DNA of 64,000 bases from Veillonella denticariosi JCM 15641 (GTDB taxonomy: Bacteria > Bacillota > Negativicutes > Veillonellales > Veillonellaceae): positions 62,001 through 126,000 of the forward strand of contig NZ_PPDB01000001.1 of assembly GCF_002959855.1 (NCBI RefSeq), read 5' to 3'. Every line of letters starts with the position of its first letter. The stretch's first letter is position 1. The notes beneath the pieces are model-generated. The model saw only the letters and a program-made list of their open reading frames with translations, ran no database searches and was not told the origin of the DNA. The position numbers and the translations under genes are program-made. Of this stretch, positions 8,160 through 16,976 are shown piece after piece.

Positions 8160-8196
8160 AAACTGATAGAACACTGCGTGCAAAACTGATAGAACA
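8160..8196. promoter_or_regulatory. 14-bp direct repeats upstream of the ECF transporter operon
   Basis: aaactgatagaaca occurs twice, at 8160-8173 and 8183-8196, 23 bp apart. That is about two helical turns and typical of tandem binding sites on one DNA face. They lie 46-82 bp before the first transporter gene, just ahead of a GATAAAAT -10-like word. The cognate regulator is unknown. Confidence 0.4.
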
Positions 8197-8241
8197 ATGA
8201 TAAAATAAATCCATATATATTTTTATAGAAATGAGGCAATT

Positions 8242-9789
8242 ATGGAACGGATTCAGGATCTTGTGTATACCCATGTGCAGGGTGGTCAGTTCAGGTGGGT
8301 CACGGTCAGCACGTTGATGCTGGCGTTGGGGGCTATTTTACATTTGGTGAGCCCCAGTGTATTGGGTGTAACGCCGAACTGGATGATTGCTACGTACTGC
8401 GTGGCTATTTTATTGACGCGGCCCAGTTTGAGTCAAACTTTAGGGATTGGACTTGTGGCGGCGCTCATCAATGTGTTGACGTCTAAATCGGCATTCCCGT
8501 ACGGTAACTTGTTGTCCGAACCGGGTGGTGCGTTGACGGCGGTCCTCGTAGCGCGTGCTATGATGTCCGTCAAGTTCCATAAAATTGGCGGCTTTGATAT
8601 TACGCCGGTTATTACGGGCTTTATGGCGACCGTTGTGTCCGGCGGTATTTTCGTAACGATTTTGTGGCAGATTCTCGGATTGCCGAATAATGTATATATG
8701 TACGGTATGTGGCCTATGGTACTTATCGTCGGTGCGTTGAACGGCGCCATTACGCCGATTCTATACATTCCGGCTCAGCGGTTGTTTTCAAAGCGCGGTA
8801 TGTTGCCGGATGCGGATCAGTTAACATCGGATCATAGCGGCCTCACCATTTTGCCGGAACGGCAGGCGAAAATTTCCATCGAGCATATGAATTATTATCA
8901 TCCGAAGGCGACCGCTCCGACGTTGGAGAACATCAATCTCGATGTGCATGACGGTGATTTTCTCGTCGTGACGGGTCCTGCCGGTTGTGGTAAAAGTACC
9001 CTCTGTATGGCGATGGTAGGGGCGGTGCCTAAATTTTACGGCGGTCGTCTCGAAGGCATGGTCTTCGTAGAAGGGAAAGCGACGACACAGCTTGAAATTC
9101 CTGAATTGGCGAATCACATCGGGGTTGTTCTCGCCGATTATGATACGCAGCTCGTAACGATGACCGTTCGCGAAGAGGTGGCATTCGCCATGGAAAATCG
9201 CGGATATCATCGGGATGTGATTGAAGCGCGTTCCCAAGAGGTGTTTGAACAGGTCGGTCTCGTAGGTTTAGAGGACCGCAAGATTACGAGCCTTTCCGGC
9301 GGGCAGCGTCAACGGCTGGCCATTGCCTCCGTTTTGGCTACAAATCCGTCTATATTGGTGCTCGATGAACCGACCAGCTCTCTTGATCCCGACGGTACCG
9401 CGGAATTGTATCGAATTGTGGGCGGCTTGAACCGGAATCACAATATTACCGTTGTGGTTATCGATCATGACCTTCATGCCGTGTTGCCGTACGCAAATCG
9501 GATGGCTCTCATGGTGGACGGTTCCATCGTGTGCGATGAGGACGTTCCTACAACGCTTCGCTATATGTACGAGCACAATATTCACGTCGATGCATTGCCG
9601 TCCGTATTTACAACCTATATGGAACTGGAACAGGCGGGTTTTCATAGTGATGAACCTTGGCTCAGTATCGAATCCGCTATCAAGGGCCTGCATCAGCTGG
9701 AAATGGCGCATGCCATTCAGGTTGAGGTCCATGGTGAAAGTTCCGTTGATGAAATCGTAAAGGGAAAGGACGGTGGCACGCATGCTTAA
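8242..9789 (+). CDS. ECF transporter: TrpP-like S component fused to EcfA ATPase
   Basis: 515-residue fusion. Residues 1-190 are a membrane domain with five or six segments that resembles the tryptophan S component TrpP of Bacillus (LHLVSPSVLG, MIATYCVAILLTRP, TSKSAFPYGNLLSEP). From about residue 210 comes an ABC ATPase with Walker A GPAGCGKST, signature LSGGQRQRLA and Walker B ILVLDEPTSSLD. S components and ATPases are usually separate proteins. The next genes supply the second ATPase and the EcfT scaffold, so this is a dedicated, self-contained importer. Tryptophan as substrate is inferred from the TrpP resemblance only. Confidence 0.8.
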   Translation: MERIQDLVYTHVQGGQFRWVTVSTLMLALGAILHLVSPSVLGVTPNWMIATYCVAILLTRPSLSQTLGIGLVAALINVLTSKSAFPYGNLLSEPGGALTAVLVARAMMSVKFHKIGGFDITPVITGFMATVVSGGIFVTILWQILGLPNNVYMYGMWPMVLIVGALNGAITPILYIPAQRLFSKRGMLPDADQLTSDHSGLTILPERQAKISIEHMNYYHPKATAPTLENINLDVHDGDFLVVTGPAGCGKSTLCMAMVGAVPKFYGGRLEGMVFVEGKATTQLEIPELANHIGVVLADYDTQLVTMTVREEVAFAMENRGYHRDVIEARSQEVFEQVGLVGLEDRKITSLSGGQRQRLAIASVLATNPSILVLDEPTSSLDPDGTAELYRIVGGLNRNHNITVVVIDHDLHAVLPYANRMALMVDGSIVCDEDVPTTLRYMYEHNIHVDALPSVFTTYMELEQAGFHSDEPWLSIESAIKGLHQLEMAHAIQVEVHGESSVDEIVKGKDGGTHA

Positions 9790-10594
9790 GATTGAAAATG
9801 TAAGTTTCGGCTATGTGTCGACCGTAGATATTTTCCGAAATGTATCTTTCACAATCGACGGCGGCGAATATATCGCCATCGGCGGTCGCAACGGTTGCGG
9901 TAAGACGACGATTACGCGTCTGTTAGTGGGCCTTGAAAGTCCTACGAGCGGTCATATGTATTATAACGGCACGGATATTACCGCGATGCCCGCATCAAAG
10001 CGTGGGCAGTTTATCGGTTACGTGTTTCAGCAACCGGATCGCCAGATGTTCAGACCGACCGTTGCTACGGAGGTTGCTTTCGGACCGGAATCGCTCGGAC
10101 GCGGTAAGGACGAAGTCAACCGCATCGTTGAGGATGTTCTCGCTAAAACGAGGATCTCTCACCTGAAGGATGCCTATCCTCCGACGTTGCGACGCGGCGA
10201 AAAGCAACGCGTTGCCATTGCATCGGCTCTTGCGATGCAATCTAAAATCCTCATCCTTGATGAACCGACCAGCGGTCAGGATGGCAAGGAAACGAAGGAA
10301 TTGCTGCAGTTATTGCGTCAACTGAACGATGAAGGCATTACGATTTTACTTATCACACATGATATGGAAATCATGGCCGGCGAATGCAGTCGTGCCCTTA
10401 TCATGGGACATCAGACGCTCGCCTTTGACGGTACGCCGCAGGATCTGTTTATGAAATCCACCGACGAATTACTTGACTTGGGACTTACGAAGCCGCCAAG
10501 TGTGGAGCTTTCACTGGCGGTACCGAAATTAGGTTATTGCAAGTCCATGGATGAATTGAAATCGAAATTAGTGGCTCAGTTGAGCGGGAAATAG
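9782..10594 (+). CDS. ECF transporter second ATPase (EcfA-like)
   Basis: 270-residue ABC ATPase that would pair with the ATPase half of the upstream fusion protein. Walker A is GRNGCGKTT near residue 36, with Q-loop YVFQQPDRQMF and Walker B ILILDEPTSGQD. The signature is altered: TLRRGEKQRVAIA in place of LSGGxxQRVA, so one of the two composite ATP sites may be weakened. ATG 9782 is chosen because GGAAAGGA ends 11 bp before it, whereas GTG 9773 is too close. It overlaps the upstream gene by 8 bp and is translationally coupled. Confidence 0.85.
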   Translation: MLKIENVSFGYVSTVDIFRNVSFTIDGGEYIAIGGRNGCGKTTITRLLVGLESPTSGHMYYNGTDITAMPASKRGQFIGYVFQQPDRQMFRPTVATEVAFGPESLGRGKDEVNRIVEDVLAKTRISHLKDAYPPTLRRGEKQRVAIASALAMQSKILILDEPTSGQDGKETKELLQLLRQLNDEGITILLITHDMEIMAGECSRALIMGHQTLAFDGTPQDLFMKSTDELLDLGLTKPPSVELSLAVPKLGYCKSMDELKSKLVAQLSGK

Positions 10595-10603
10595 GAGGGA
10601 CAT

Positions 10604-11275
10604 ATGGAACGTTTAGTACCGTTAACAAAAATTTTGATGACCCTCGCCGTATCCGTGTGGGCCATATTGCTTCGAGACTGGCCGTCCTTGTTAGCGCTGG
10701 TGATCTTCGAATTGGCGGTTCTGCTCGTATTCGGTCTGTTAGTAAAACAATACAAAACTGTTTTTGCATTGATTTCATTTGCCGTGTTTTTAGGACTGAT
10801 CCAATTCCTCGGCAGCGGCGATGTGGAGTCGGCTATCGTGTCCGGCTTGCGGATGCTTGCTATGACATTAGTGTTCATCGCTCTTTTGGCGACGACAAAA
10901 CTGCAGGATTTGACGGCGGCCCTCGTAACGCAATGCAAAATTCCTTATGAATACGCATTTATGTTTACCGCGGCGCTTCGCTTCGTGCCTGATTTTATTG
11001 CTGAAAGCCACGCCGTACAGGAGGCTCAGGCCTGTCGTGGTTTATCCTTGGAGGGAAACTTTATCAAGCGCATCAAATCTTATGCATCTGTGATTCAACC
11101 GTTGCTCCTGAAATCCTTGGGACGTTCCGAAACCATGGCGCTGTCCCTGGAACTGCGGGGCTTTGGCGGACCGACGCATAGCTTTGCGGCATCGGTGGGA
11201 CTTCGTTCACTTGATTATGGCGTTATAGCGGGATTAGTAGTTGTTACCATATTAGTTTTCGTACTATATAATTGA
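10604..11275 (+). CDS. ECF transporter transmembrane scaffold EcfT
   Basis: 223-residue membrane protein that couples the ATPases to the S component. N-terminal membrane segments are followed by the cytoplasmic coupling helices with the two family motifs, ALRFVPDFI..AQACRGLS near residue 125 and SLGRSETMALSLELRGFG near residue 170; the RG dipeptides contact the ATPases. A final membrane segment ends the protein. It starts 9 bp after the second ATPase with AGGAGG in the gap. It is the last gene of the operon and is followed by a hairpin terminator. Confidence 0.88.
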   Translation: MERLVPLTKILMTLAVSVWAILLRDWPSLLALVIFELAVLLVFGLLVKQYKTVFALISFAVFLGLIQFLGSGDVESAIVSGLRMLAMTLVFIALLATTKLQDLTAALVTQCKIPYEYAFMFTAALRFVPDFIAESHAVQEAQACRGLSLEGNFIKRIKSYASVIQPLLLKSLGRSETMALSLELRGFGGPTHSFAASVGLRSLDYGVIAGLVVVTILVFVLYN

Positions 11276-11280
11276 TTCTT

Positions 11281-11315
11281 AAGCTGTTGTAGCGATATGC
11301 TATGACAGCTTTTTT
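11281..11315 (+). terminator. Terminator of the ECF transporter operon
   Basis: aagctgttgtagc pairs with gctatgacagctt around a 5-nt loop, with one mismatch, followed by a T-run. It begins 5 bp past the EcfT stop. Confidence 0.85.
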
Positions 11316-11372
11316 GATGTATGGTACACTAAAATAGACTTATTATAAAGATAATAGATTTGGGAGTACCAT

Positions 11373-11873
11373 ATGCAGTTAGATATCCGGTTAGCCTGTC
11401 CTGAAGACATTCGGGCTTGTTTAGATATTTATAATTACGAAGTCCTGAACGGCGTGGCTACACTTGACCTGGAACCGCGCACGTTAGCGGAGTGGCACGA
11501 ATGGTTTGCAGAACACAATCGTGATGAGCATCATCCGATTATTGTAGGAACCGTTGATGATGTTGTGGCCGGCTATGCGTCGCTTTCACCATATCGAGCT
11601 AAAGAGGCCTATAAAAGTACCGTGGAACTGTCCATTTATATTCATCAGGATTATCGCGGAAAAGGTATAGCAACGAAATTGATGAGTCATATTTTGGATA
11701 TGGCCAAGGATGATGAAAGCTTACACAATGTGGTGTCCGTGATTACGGCCGGCAATGAAGGCAGTACTAAACTGCACGAGCGTTTCGGATTTACCTATTG
11801 CGGACTGACGCCGCAGGTGGGATTTAAAAATGGTGTGTATCAGGATACCGAAACATACTCATTATTGGTATAA
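11373..11873 (+). CDS. GNAT acetyltransferase, phosphinothricin-acetyltransferase-like
   Basis: 166-residue acetyl-CoA-dependent N-acetyltransferase. IRLACPEDIRACLDIYNYEVLNG at the N-terminus and the acetyl-CoA loop DYRGKGIATKLM near residue 93 place it in the GNAT fold. HERFGFTYCGLTPQVGFKNGVYQD is the ending typical of the Pat/YwnH branch, which acts on small amino-acid-like toxins such as methionine sulfoximine. The natural substrate is unknown. GGGAG precedes the start. It has its own promoter region. Confidence 0.85.
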   Translation: MQLDIRLACPEDIRACLDIYNYEVLNGVATLDLEPRTLAEWHEWFAEHNRDEHHPIIVGTVDDVVAGYASLSPYRAKEAYKSTVELSIYIHQDYRGKGIATKLMSHILDMAKDDESLHNVVSVITAGNEGSTKLHERFGFTYCGLTPQVGFKNGVYQDTETYSLLV

Positions 11874-11995
11874 TAAAAGCTGGAAGAGAATTAAGCTGTT
11901 GAGTGAACTGTAATTTTATAATATATGCAAAGATATGCAAAGGGATAGATTATCTATAAGGGTTCGCCGTGGGGTAAGGCGAATAGGGTGATAGA

Positions 11996-12859
11996 ATGAA
12001 TATGAAATATGAACGGCAGTTCGTGGGATACAGCACATATCGCAGCCGTCTCGTCGATGGTCATGTACATACGGAACTATGTCCGCACGGCAGCGGGGAT
12101 CGGACAGCGATGATGCTTGAAAAGGCCATCGAATTGCGCATTGAAAAGGTATGTCTTACGGAACATGCTCCGTTGCCTGTGGGGTTTGCGTCGGAATACG
12201 GCGGTGATATGATGGCCCTCGAAACGGCTTCCTTAAAATTGAATCAAGTAGATGCCTACCTTGAATTGGGGCGTCAGTTACAACGGGCGTACGGTACGCA
12301 TATTGATATTTCACTGGGCTTTGAAGTGGATTACATTCCGGGATATGAAGCGGATATTCAGGAGTTCTTAGATCGCTATGGTCCGTTGACGGAGGAGAAT
12401 ATTCTATCCGTGCATTTTATGGAAGGCGTGGACAACGCTTTTTATTGCATTGACTACAGCCCTGAAGAATTTGAACGAGGTTTCGGTCCGTGGATACAAA
12501 AGCAGTTTGATTTGTATTATAAATATTTCGCCACCGTACACCAGGCTGTGCGTGCCGATCTCGGCGAATACACGCCGAAGCGAATCGGCCATTTTGATTT
12601 AATCAAGAAATACCAACATCATTTTGGTTTTGAGCATCATTTTGATCGCCGTAACGCTCAAATGGTGAGCGATATCCTACATATCATGCGCGTTCAGGGC
12701 CGTGAACTGGACTATAACATGAGCGGTTTCTTCAAGCCGGACTGTCAGGAAATGTATCCGAGTCGATTTATACAGGGCATGGCTGCCGTTATCGGCGTAC
12801 CGTTCGTGTTGGGATCCGATGCACATAGTGTTAAAGATATAGAGCGCGTATGGGGGTAA
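11996..12859 (+). CDS. Histidinol-phosphatase, PHP family (HisK/HisJ-like)
   Basis: 287-residue metal-dependent phosphatase. DGHVHTELCPHG near residue 20 provides the first metal ligands, LTEHAPLP and LGFEVDYIPG further ones, and LGSDAHSVKDI near the C-terminus the last. This is the PHP set typical of histidinol-phosphatases. It lies 0.9 kb before the histidine operon, whose HisB contains only the dehydratase, so it supplies the otherwise missing step. It does not share the operon transcript directly, because an unknown gene and a terminator-like hairpin intervene. A small hairpin, ttcgcc/ggcgaa, lies in its leader. Confidence 0.85.
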   Translation: MNMKYERQFVGYSTYRSRLVDGHVHTELCPHGSGDRTAMMLEKAIELRIEKVCLTEHAPLPVGFASEYGGDMMALETASLKLNQVDAYLELGRQLQRAYGTHIDISLGFEVDYIPGYEADIQEFLDRYGPLTEENILSVHFMEGVDNAFYCIDYSPEEFERGFGPWIQKQFDLYYKYFATVHQAVRADLGEYTPKRIGHFDLIKKYQHHFGFEHHFDRRNAQMVSDILHIMRVQGRELDYNMSGFFKPDCQEMYPSRFIQGMAAVIGVPFVLGSDAHSVKDIERVWG

Positions 12860-12907
12860 CAGCGTTATTGCTTTTAGATGGCTTAATTATGTTACTGTTA
12901 CATTGTT

Positions 12908-12975
12908 AAAAGAGTCACCTATACTTTTTCACTCCATGACGAGTCAAGTCGTTCATCAGGATAGGCGACTCTTTT
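12908..12975 (+). terminator. Long-loop hairpin terminator after the PHP phosphatase
   Basis: aaaagagtcacctat (12908-12922) pairs with ataggcgactctttt (12961-12975) with one mismatch around a 38-nt loop. T-run and A-run tails allow bidirectional use. The stem core resembles that of the hairpin at 37751-37814. Confidence 0.7.
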
Positions 12976-13050
12976 TAAAATTCTGGCAGTAAAAAAGTCC
13001 ATCAAAAAGTAATAATCTGTTAAGAGCGTAAGAAAAAAGGAGCTTATCTG

Positions 13051-13557
13051 GTGAAAGATATATTTACTGTTATAGATACATTACCTGATCTTGAGGATGC
13101 TGAGTTATATGATTACTTGCTTGGTAATTCGTATTATATATCCGGCGAATATGAAAAAATAAATGATTGGTTTAAAACTTTAATATGTCGTAGGCAATGG
13201 GATGCATTTATTGCACTTCGATACTATAAATATCTGTTGTTCGGCGGGTGGGAGTATGAATGTATAATTCTTAGAAATCTATTGTTACAAGGAAATCTTA
13301 CGTTAGCATCAGAATTTTGTTTAGATACTCGTTTAAAGGTTGATGGAATGGATAACTTTAGAGATAACGCCGTTTGGAGAGGTATTGATTATGATGACTC
13401 GTCTGTTCCTGAAAGTCAGACGGATTGGGATTTACGATATGATCGAGATAATCACTTATTCGAACCGGAATCTGAAGTCTCAATAGATTTTGTAAATACA
13501 GAGTTTAAAATGGGAAAGCAGCATTGGGCTGTAATTAAAGTTAATAAATTTCAGTAA
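13051..13557 (+). CDS. Unknown acidic cytoplasmic protein
   Basis: 168 residues, not recognised. It starts at GTG with AAGGAG 9 bp upstream. It is rich in Asp, Tyr and Trp, with no signal peptide or membrane segment. The first half is helical (LPDLEDAELYDYLLGNSYYISGEY has a TPR-like feel). The second half has ESQTDWDLRYDRDNHLF and a C-terminal strand-rich end. Codons are AT-rich compared with the his genes on its right, which suggests an acquired cargo gene. An immunity-type role is possible but unsupported. Confidence 0.6.
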   Translation: MKDIFTVIDTLPDLEDAELYDYLLGNSYYISGEYEKINDWFKTLICRRQWDAFIALRYYKYLLFGGWEYECIILRNLLLQGNLTLASEFCLDTRLKVDGMDNFRDNAVWRGIDYDDSSVPESQTDWDLRYDRDNHLFEPESEVSIDFVNTEFKMGKQHWAVIKVNKFQ

Positions 13558-13593
13558 TCAGTAAAGAGTATATATAAAATATATGAAGTTTTC

Positions 13594-13623
13594 ACGGTTC
13601 TATTGACATATTAGTAGAACCGT
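13594..13623 (+). terminator. Probable terminator after the unknown gene
   Basis: acggttcta pairs perfectly with tagaaccgt around a 12-nt loop, followed by a weak TATATTAT tail. It lies 37 bp past the stop of the unknown gene and separates it from the his operon. Confidence 0.5.
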
Positions 13624-13791
13624 TATATTATGATTTCATACTTTAATAAGATAAAGCAATAAAATAGAAAAATATCTATATAGGTAATTTATTTCTCCTA
13701 GTGAAATTCAATTTTAAACAAATAGCGGATTGGATAGTGCTTTCATAGAGAAAAGAATTATATAGATTGAGCTATGGAAAGGATGGTAACG

Positions 13792-15393
13792 ATGGTACAG
13801 CAGCAATTGCCTACGGGGTTTCGCGATGATGTAGGGGTATTGGCGGAACGCAAGGATGATATGGGCCGCTATGTGCTGGATCTGTGTCGGAATCGTGGAT
13901 ACACGAAAATTTCGACGCCTCTCATGGAGTACAAGGACGTGTTTCAAGGGTATGCCATGGGGCGTCAACATATGTACGAGTTCCTCGACGGTACGGCTAA
14001 GTCCATTGTGGTTCGTCCTGATCTGACCATGCCTATCGGCCGTTTTCTGGCGACGACAAATATCGAGCTGCCGCGTAAATTCTATTATCTCGGTGATGTG
14101 CTGGGGCGTACCGAGAAGCATCGCGGTGGCATTAATCAGGTGACGCAGGGCGGAATCGAACTCGTCGGTTATGAGTCGATGGCGGCTGAACAGGAATGTA
14201 TCGATCTCATCAAGGAGGTCAATCAGATACAGCTGAAAGGCGCATTGCAACTTGAGCTGGGGGATGCGCGTTTTGCGTTTGCTATTACTGACGCCTTGGG
14301 GCTCAGCGATGATGAACGAACACCTTTACTGGATGCGTTATTCGCGAAAAATCTTCCTCTTTATGAAAGTATCATCGAGGTTTACGAAAATAGTGCACTG
14401 TATCCGTTCCTTGCGGTGTGGCCGCGTTTGTTCGGGACCATTGATGAAGTGTTATCCGAATTGGCCGGTGTAATTTTACCGGCCCCTGCACAGCGATTGT
14501 GGGACGCATTGATGGATTTCGGTCAATCCGTTGAGGCTGACGGACAAGCGGTACGTATCGACTTATCAAATCAGCCGCCTCAATCCTACTATACGGGACT
14601 TACCTTCAGAGGCTTTGTGGACGGTGTGTCTCAATATATCGTCAGCGGCGGTCGTTATGATAATCTGCTAAATAACTTTGATGGTAATCCCGTGCATGCG
14701 GTGGGGATGGCTTTCAATATCGATGTTCTTACCGACGTGAGCGCCTCGGTTACATCTGCCGTGACGAGTGGAGCCGGAAAGCTTCGCATCGCTCTCACGA
14801 AGGGCCGCGTAGAGGAACAGGCTGTTCCGTTGCTGGAAGCATGCGGTATCGATTGTGAACCGCTCCGGAATAAAGCCCGTAAGCTCATCATTCCGCTCGG
14901 AGATGAGCTGGAGATTATTTTAGTGAAAGGCGGAGATGTGACGACATATCTGAATAATGGGGTCGTAGATATCGGTATCGTCGGCAGTGATGTGCTGGAT
15001 GAGCAGGAACAGACGAGTTATCAATTATTAGATCTTAAGACGGGGCAATGTCAATTTATCCTGGCATCGCTTGGCGGATACAATCCGAAAGAGGGTCGTC
15101 GTCAGCGTATCGGCACGAAGTATCCCGTAGTGACGAAACAGTATTTCGGAGCCCAAGATGTGGAAATCATCAAGATTGAAGGCTCCGTAGAGCTGGCGCC
15201 TCTTGTAGGATTGGCGGATGCCATCGTGGATATTACGGAAACCGGTACGACTTTGCGTGAGAATAATTTGAAAATCTTTGACCGGTTGCAGCACATTTCA
15301 ACACGGCTTGTGGCGAATCCGCTGGCATTGAAGCAAAAACGGAACATCATTTTTAAGTTGATAGATCAACTGTCTGAGGAGATTAATCAATAG
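13792..15393 (+). CDS. hisZG: ATP phosphoribosyltransferase: HisZ-HisG fusion
   Basis: First enzyme of histidine synthesis, joining ATP and PRPP. Residues 1 to about 315 are HisZ, a catalytically dead class II aminoacyl-tRNA-synthetase fold (LPTGFRDD, VVRPDLTMPIGRF, YYLGDVLGRTEKHRGG, YIVSGGRYDNLL). Residues from about 325 on are short-form HisG (LRIALTKGRVEEQ, DIGIVGSDVL, with the PRPP loop IVDITETGTTLREN). HisZ and short HisG are normally two subunits of one octamer; here they are one chain. ATG 13792 is chosen because GGAAAGGA lies 8 bp before it. It is first in the operon. No His T-box was found upstream. Confidence 0.92.
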   Translation: MVQQQLPTGFRDDVGVLAERKDDMGRYVLDLCRNRGYTKISTPLMEYKDVFQGYAMGRQHMYEFLDGTAKSIVVRPDLTMPIGRFLATTNIELPRKFYYLGDVLGRTEKHRGGINQVTQGGIELVGYESMAAEQECIDLIKEVNQIQLKGALQLELGDARFAFAITDALGLSDDERTPLLDALFAKNLPLYESIIEVYENSALYPFLAVWPRLFGTIDEVLSELAGVILPAPAQRLWDALMDFGQSVEADGQAVRIDLSNQPPQSYYTGLTFRGFVDGVSQYIVSGGRYDNLLNNFDGNPVHAVGMAFNIDVLTDVSASVTSAVTSGAGKLRIALTKGRVEEQAVPLLEACGIDCEPLRNKARKLIIPLGDELEIILVKGGDVTTYLNNGVVDIGIVGSDVLDEQEQTSYQLLDLKTGQCQFILASLGGYNPKEGRRQRIGTKYPVVTKQYFGAQDVEIIKIEGSVELAPLVGLADAIVDITETGTTLRENNLKIFDRLQHISTRLVANPLALKQKRNIIFKLIDQLSEEINQ

Positions 15394-15465
15394 TAGTGAT
15401 AATGAGCAATAGTATTTGTGTCGGTATATCGTGAAAAACTTGAATCGATATGATATGCCATTTGA

Positions 15466-15548
15466 GTCGGTGTTATGTGAAATAATATTTAAATAGGTGT
15501 TACGTGAAATAATACTTAAGTAGGTATAGTTTAAAACAACACTCAAAC
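15466..15548. repeat. Degenerate 28-bp tandem repeat between hisZG and hisD
   Basis: Three adjoining copies at 15466-15493, 15494-15520 and 15521-15548 share (t)aggtgttaygtgaaataa. A weaker partial copy lies upstream from about 15419. It fills most of the 170-bp gap inside the operon. No open frame or strong hairpin was seen. Confidence 0.55.
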
Positions 15549-15564
15549 GGAAAGAAGGATGGAA

Positions 15565-16839
15565 ATGAAAATTTACAAGGAATCGCTGGACTCGATGCTT
15601 TCTATCGTGCGCAATTATACGCAGCAGACGACAGATATGGAAATCGAGCGGCGCGTGTATGATATTATCAGCGATGTGCGCATGAACGGAGATGCGGCGT
15701 TGCGTTCCTACTCGGAAAAATTTGACGGCGTCAGTATTGATACTTTCAGAGTCCCTCAGGCGGATATCGATGCGGCGTATGAATCATTGCCGAATGATCT
15801 CAAGGAGGCCTTTTTCAAGGCAAAGGAAAACATCACGGAATTTCACAGTCGTGAGATTGAACAAGGGTTCGTGGACCTGGATACGCCGGGCATTATTCGC
15901 GGTCAAAATGTGATTCCTTTGGCGCGCGTCGGTCTGTACGTGCCTGGCGGTACGGCGGCATATCCGTCGACGATTATGATGACGGCATTGCCGGCGAAGA
16001 TTGCGGGCGTTAAGGAAATCATTATGGTGACGCCGCCTCAAAAGGATGGCATCAATCCGGCCGTGCTGGGTACTGCCAAAATAGCCGGCGTCGATGCGGT
16101 GTATCAGGTGGGCGGCGCCCAAGGTGTGGCGGCCCTCGCATACGGTACGGAATCAATTCCGAAGGTTGATAAAATCGTAGGCCCCGGCAATATTTACGTG
16201 GCTACCGCAAAGCGTCAGGTTTTCGGTCAGGTCGATATCGATATGATCGCCGGCCCCAGTGAAATCGGTATTATTGCGGATGACAGTGCTAATCCGGTGC
16301 ATCTTGCGGCGGACCTTTTGTCGCAGGCGGAGCACGATGCGCGGGCTCGGGCTATCATGGTGACCACCAGTGAAAGCTTGGCGAATGCCGTGTCGGATGA
16401 GGTGGAACGTCAACTTAAGACGTTACCTCGTGAAAGCATCGCGCGTCCCGCGATTGAAAACAACAGCTATATTGCGGTGCTGAATTCTGTGGAGGATATG
16501 TTTACGGTCATGAATGAAGTGGCGCCGGAGCATTTGGAAATTCAGCTGCCGGATCCGATGAGTTATATGAGTCTGGTTCAGAACGCAGGCTCCGTATTTC
16601 TCGGTGCATATGCATCCGAGCCGTTAGGGGACTATGTGGGCGGTACGAACCATGTGCTCCCTACCAGCGGTACGGCGCGGTTCTCGTCTCCGTTAGGGGT
16701 ATATGATTTTGTGAAACGCACATCTTTCACTCAATTTACGAAGGAACGATTACAGGAAGTGTCGAAACACATTATCACCTTGGCGCGTACCGAAGGCCTT
16801 GAGGCTCATGCGCGCGCTATCGAAGTGAGATTTGAGTAA
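15565..16839 (+). CDS. hisD: Histidinol dehydrogenase HisD
   Basis: Last pathway step: two NAD-dependent oxidations of histidinol to histidine. The 424-residue protein has zinc-site and active-site landmarks: YVPGGTAAYPST near residue 130, KIVGPGNIYVATAKRQVFG near 205, DMIAGPSEIGIIAD near 230, LLSQAEHD near 255, and the C-terminal GTNHVLPTSGTARFSSPLGV. ATG 15565 is preferred over 15559 because AAGAAGGA lies at the right distance. The length is normal. Confidence 0.95.
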   Translation: MKIYKESLDSMLSIVRNYTQQTTDMEIERRVYDIISDVRMNGDAALRSYSEKFDGVSIDTFRVPQADIDAAYESLPNDLKEAFFKAKENITEFHSREIEQGFVDLDTPGIIRGQNVIPLARVGLYVPGGTAAYPSTIMMTALPAKIAGVKEIIMVTPPQKDGINPAVLGTAKIAGVDAVYQVGGAQGVAALAYGTESIPKVDKIVGPGNIYVATAKRQVFGQVDIDMIAGPSEIGIIADDSANPVHLAADLLSQAEHDARARAIMVTTSESLANAVSDEVERQLKTLPRESIARPAIENNSYIAVLNSVEDMFTVMNEVAPEHLEIQLPDPMSYMSLVQNAGSVFLGAYASEPLGDYVGGTNHVLPTSGTARFSSPLGVYDFVKRTSFTQFTKERLQEVSKHIITLARTEGLEAHARAIEVRFE

Positions 16840-16976
16840 TTGCGGAAAAATCGCATTAAGGCAAATTGGCATAGTTCATAGCGCTTGTCATTAAGGCGGT
16901 TTCGAGCAATTCAAGAAATATGTTTAAACGGAATTTGCCGATTGTTATGTGAAAGATTAATTATTGAGAGGATATC

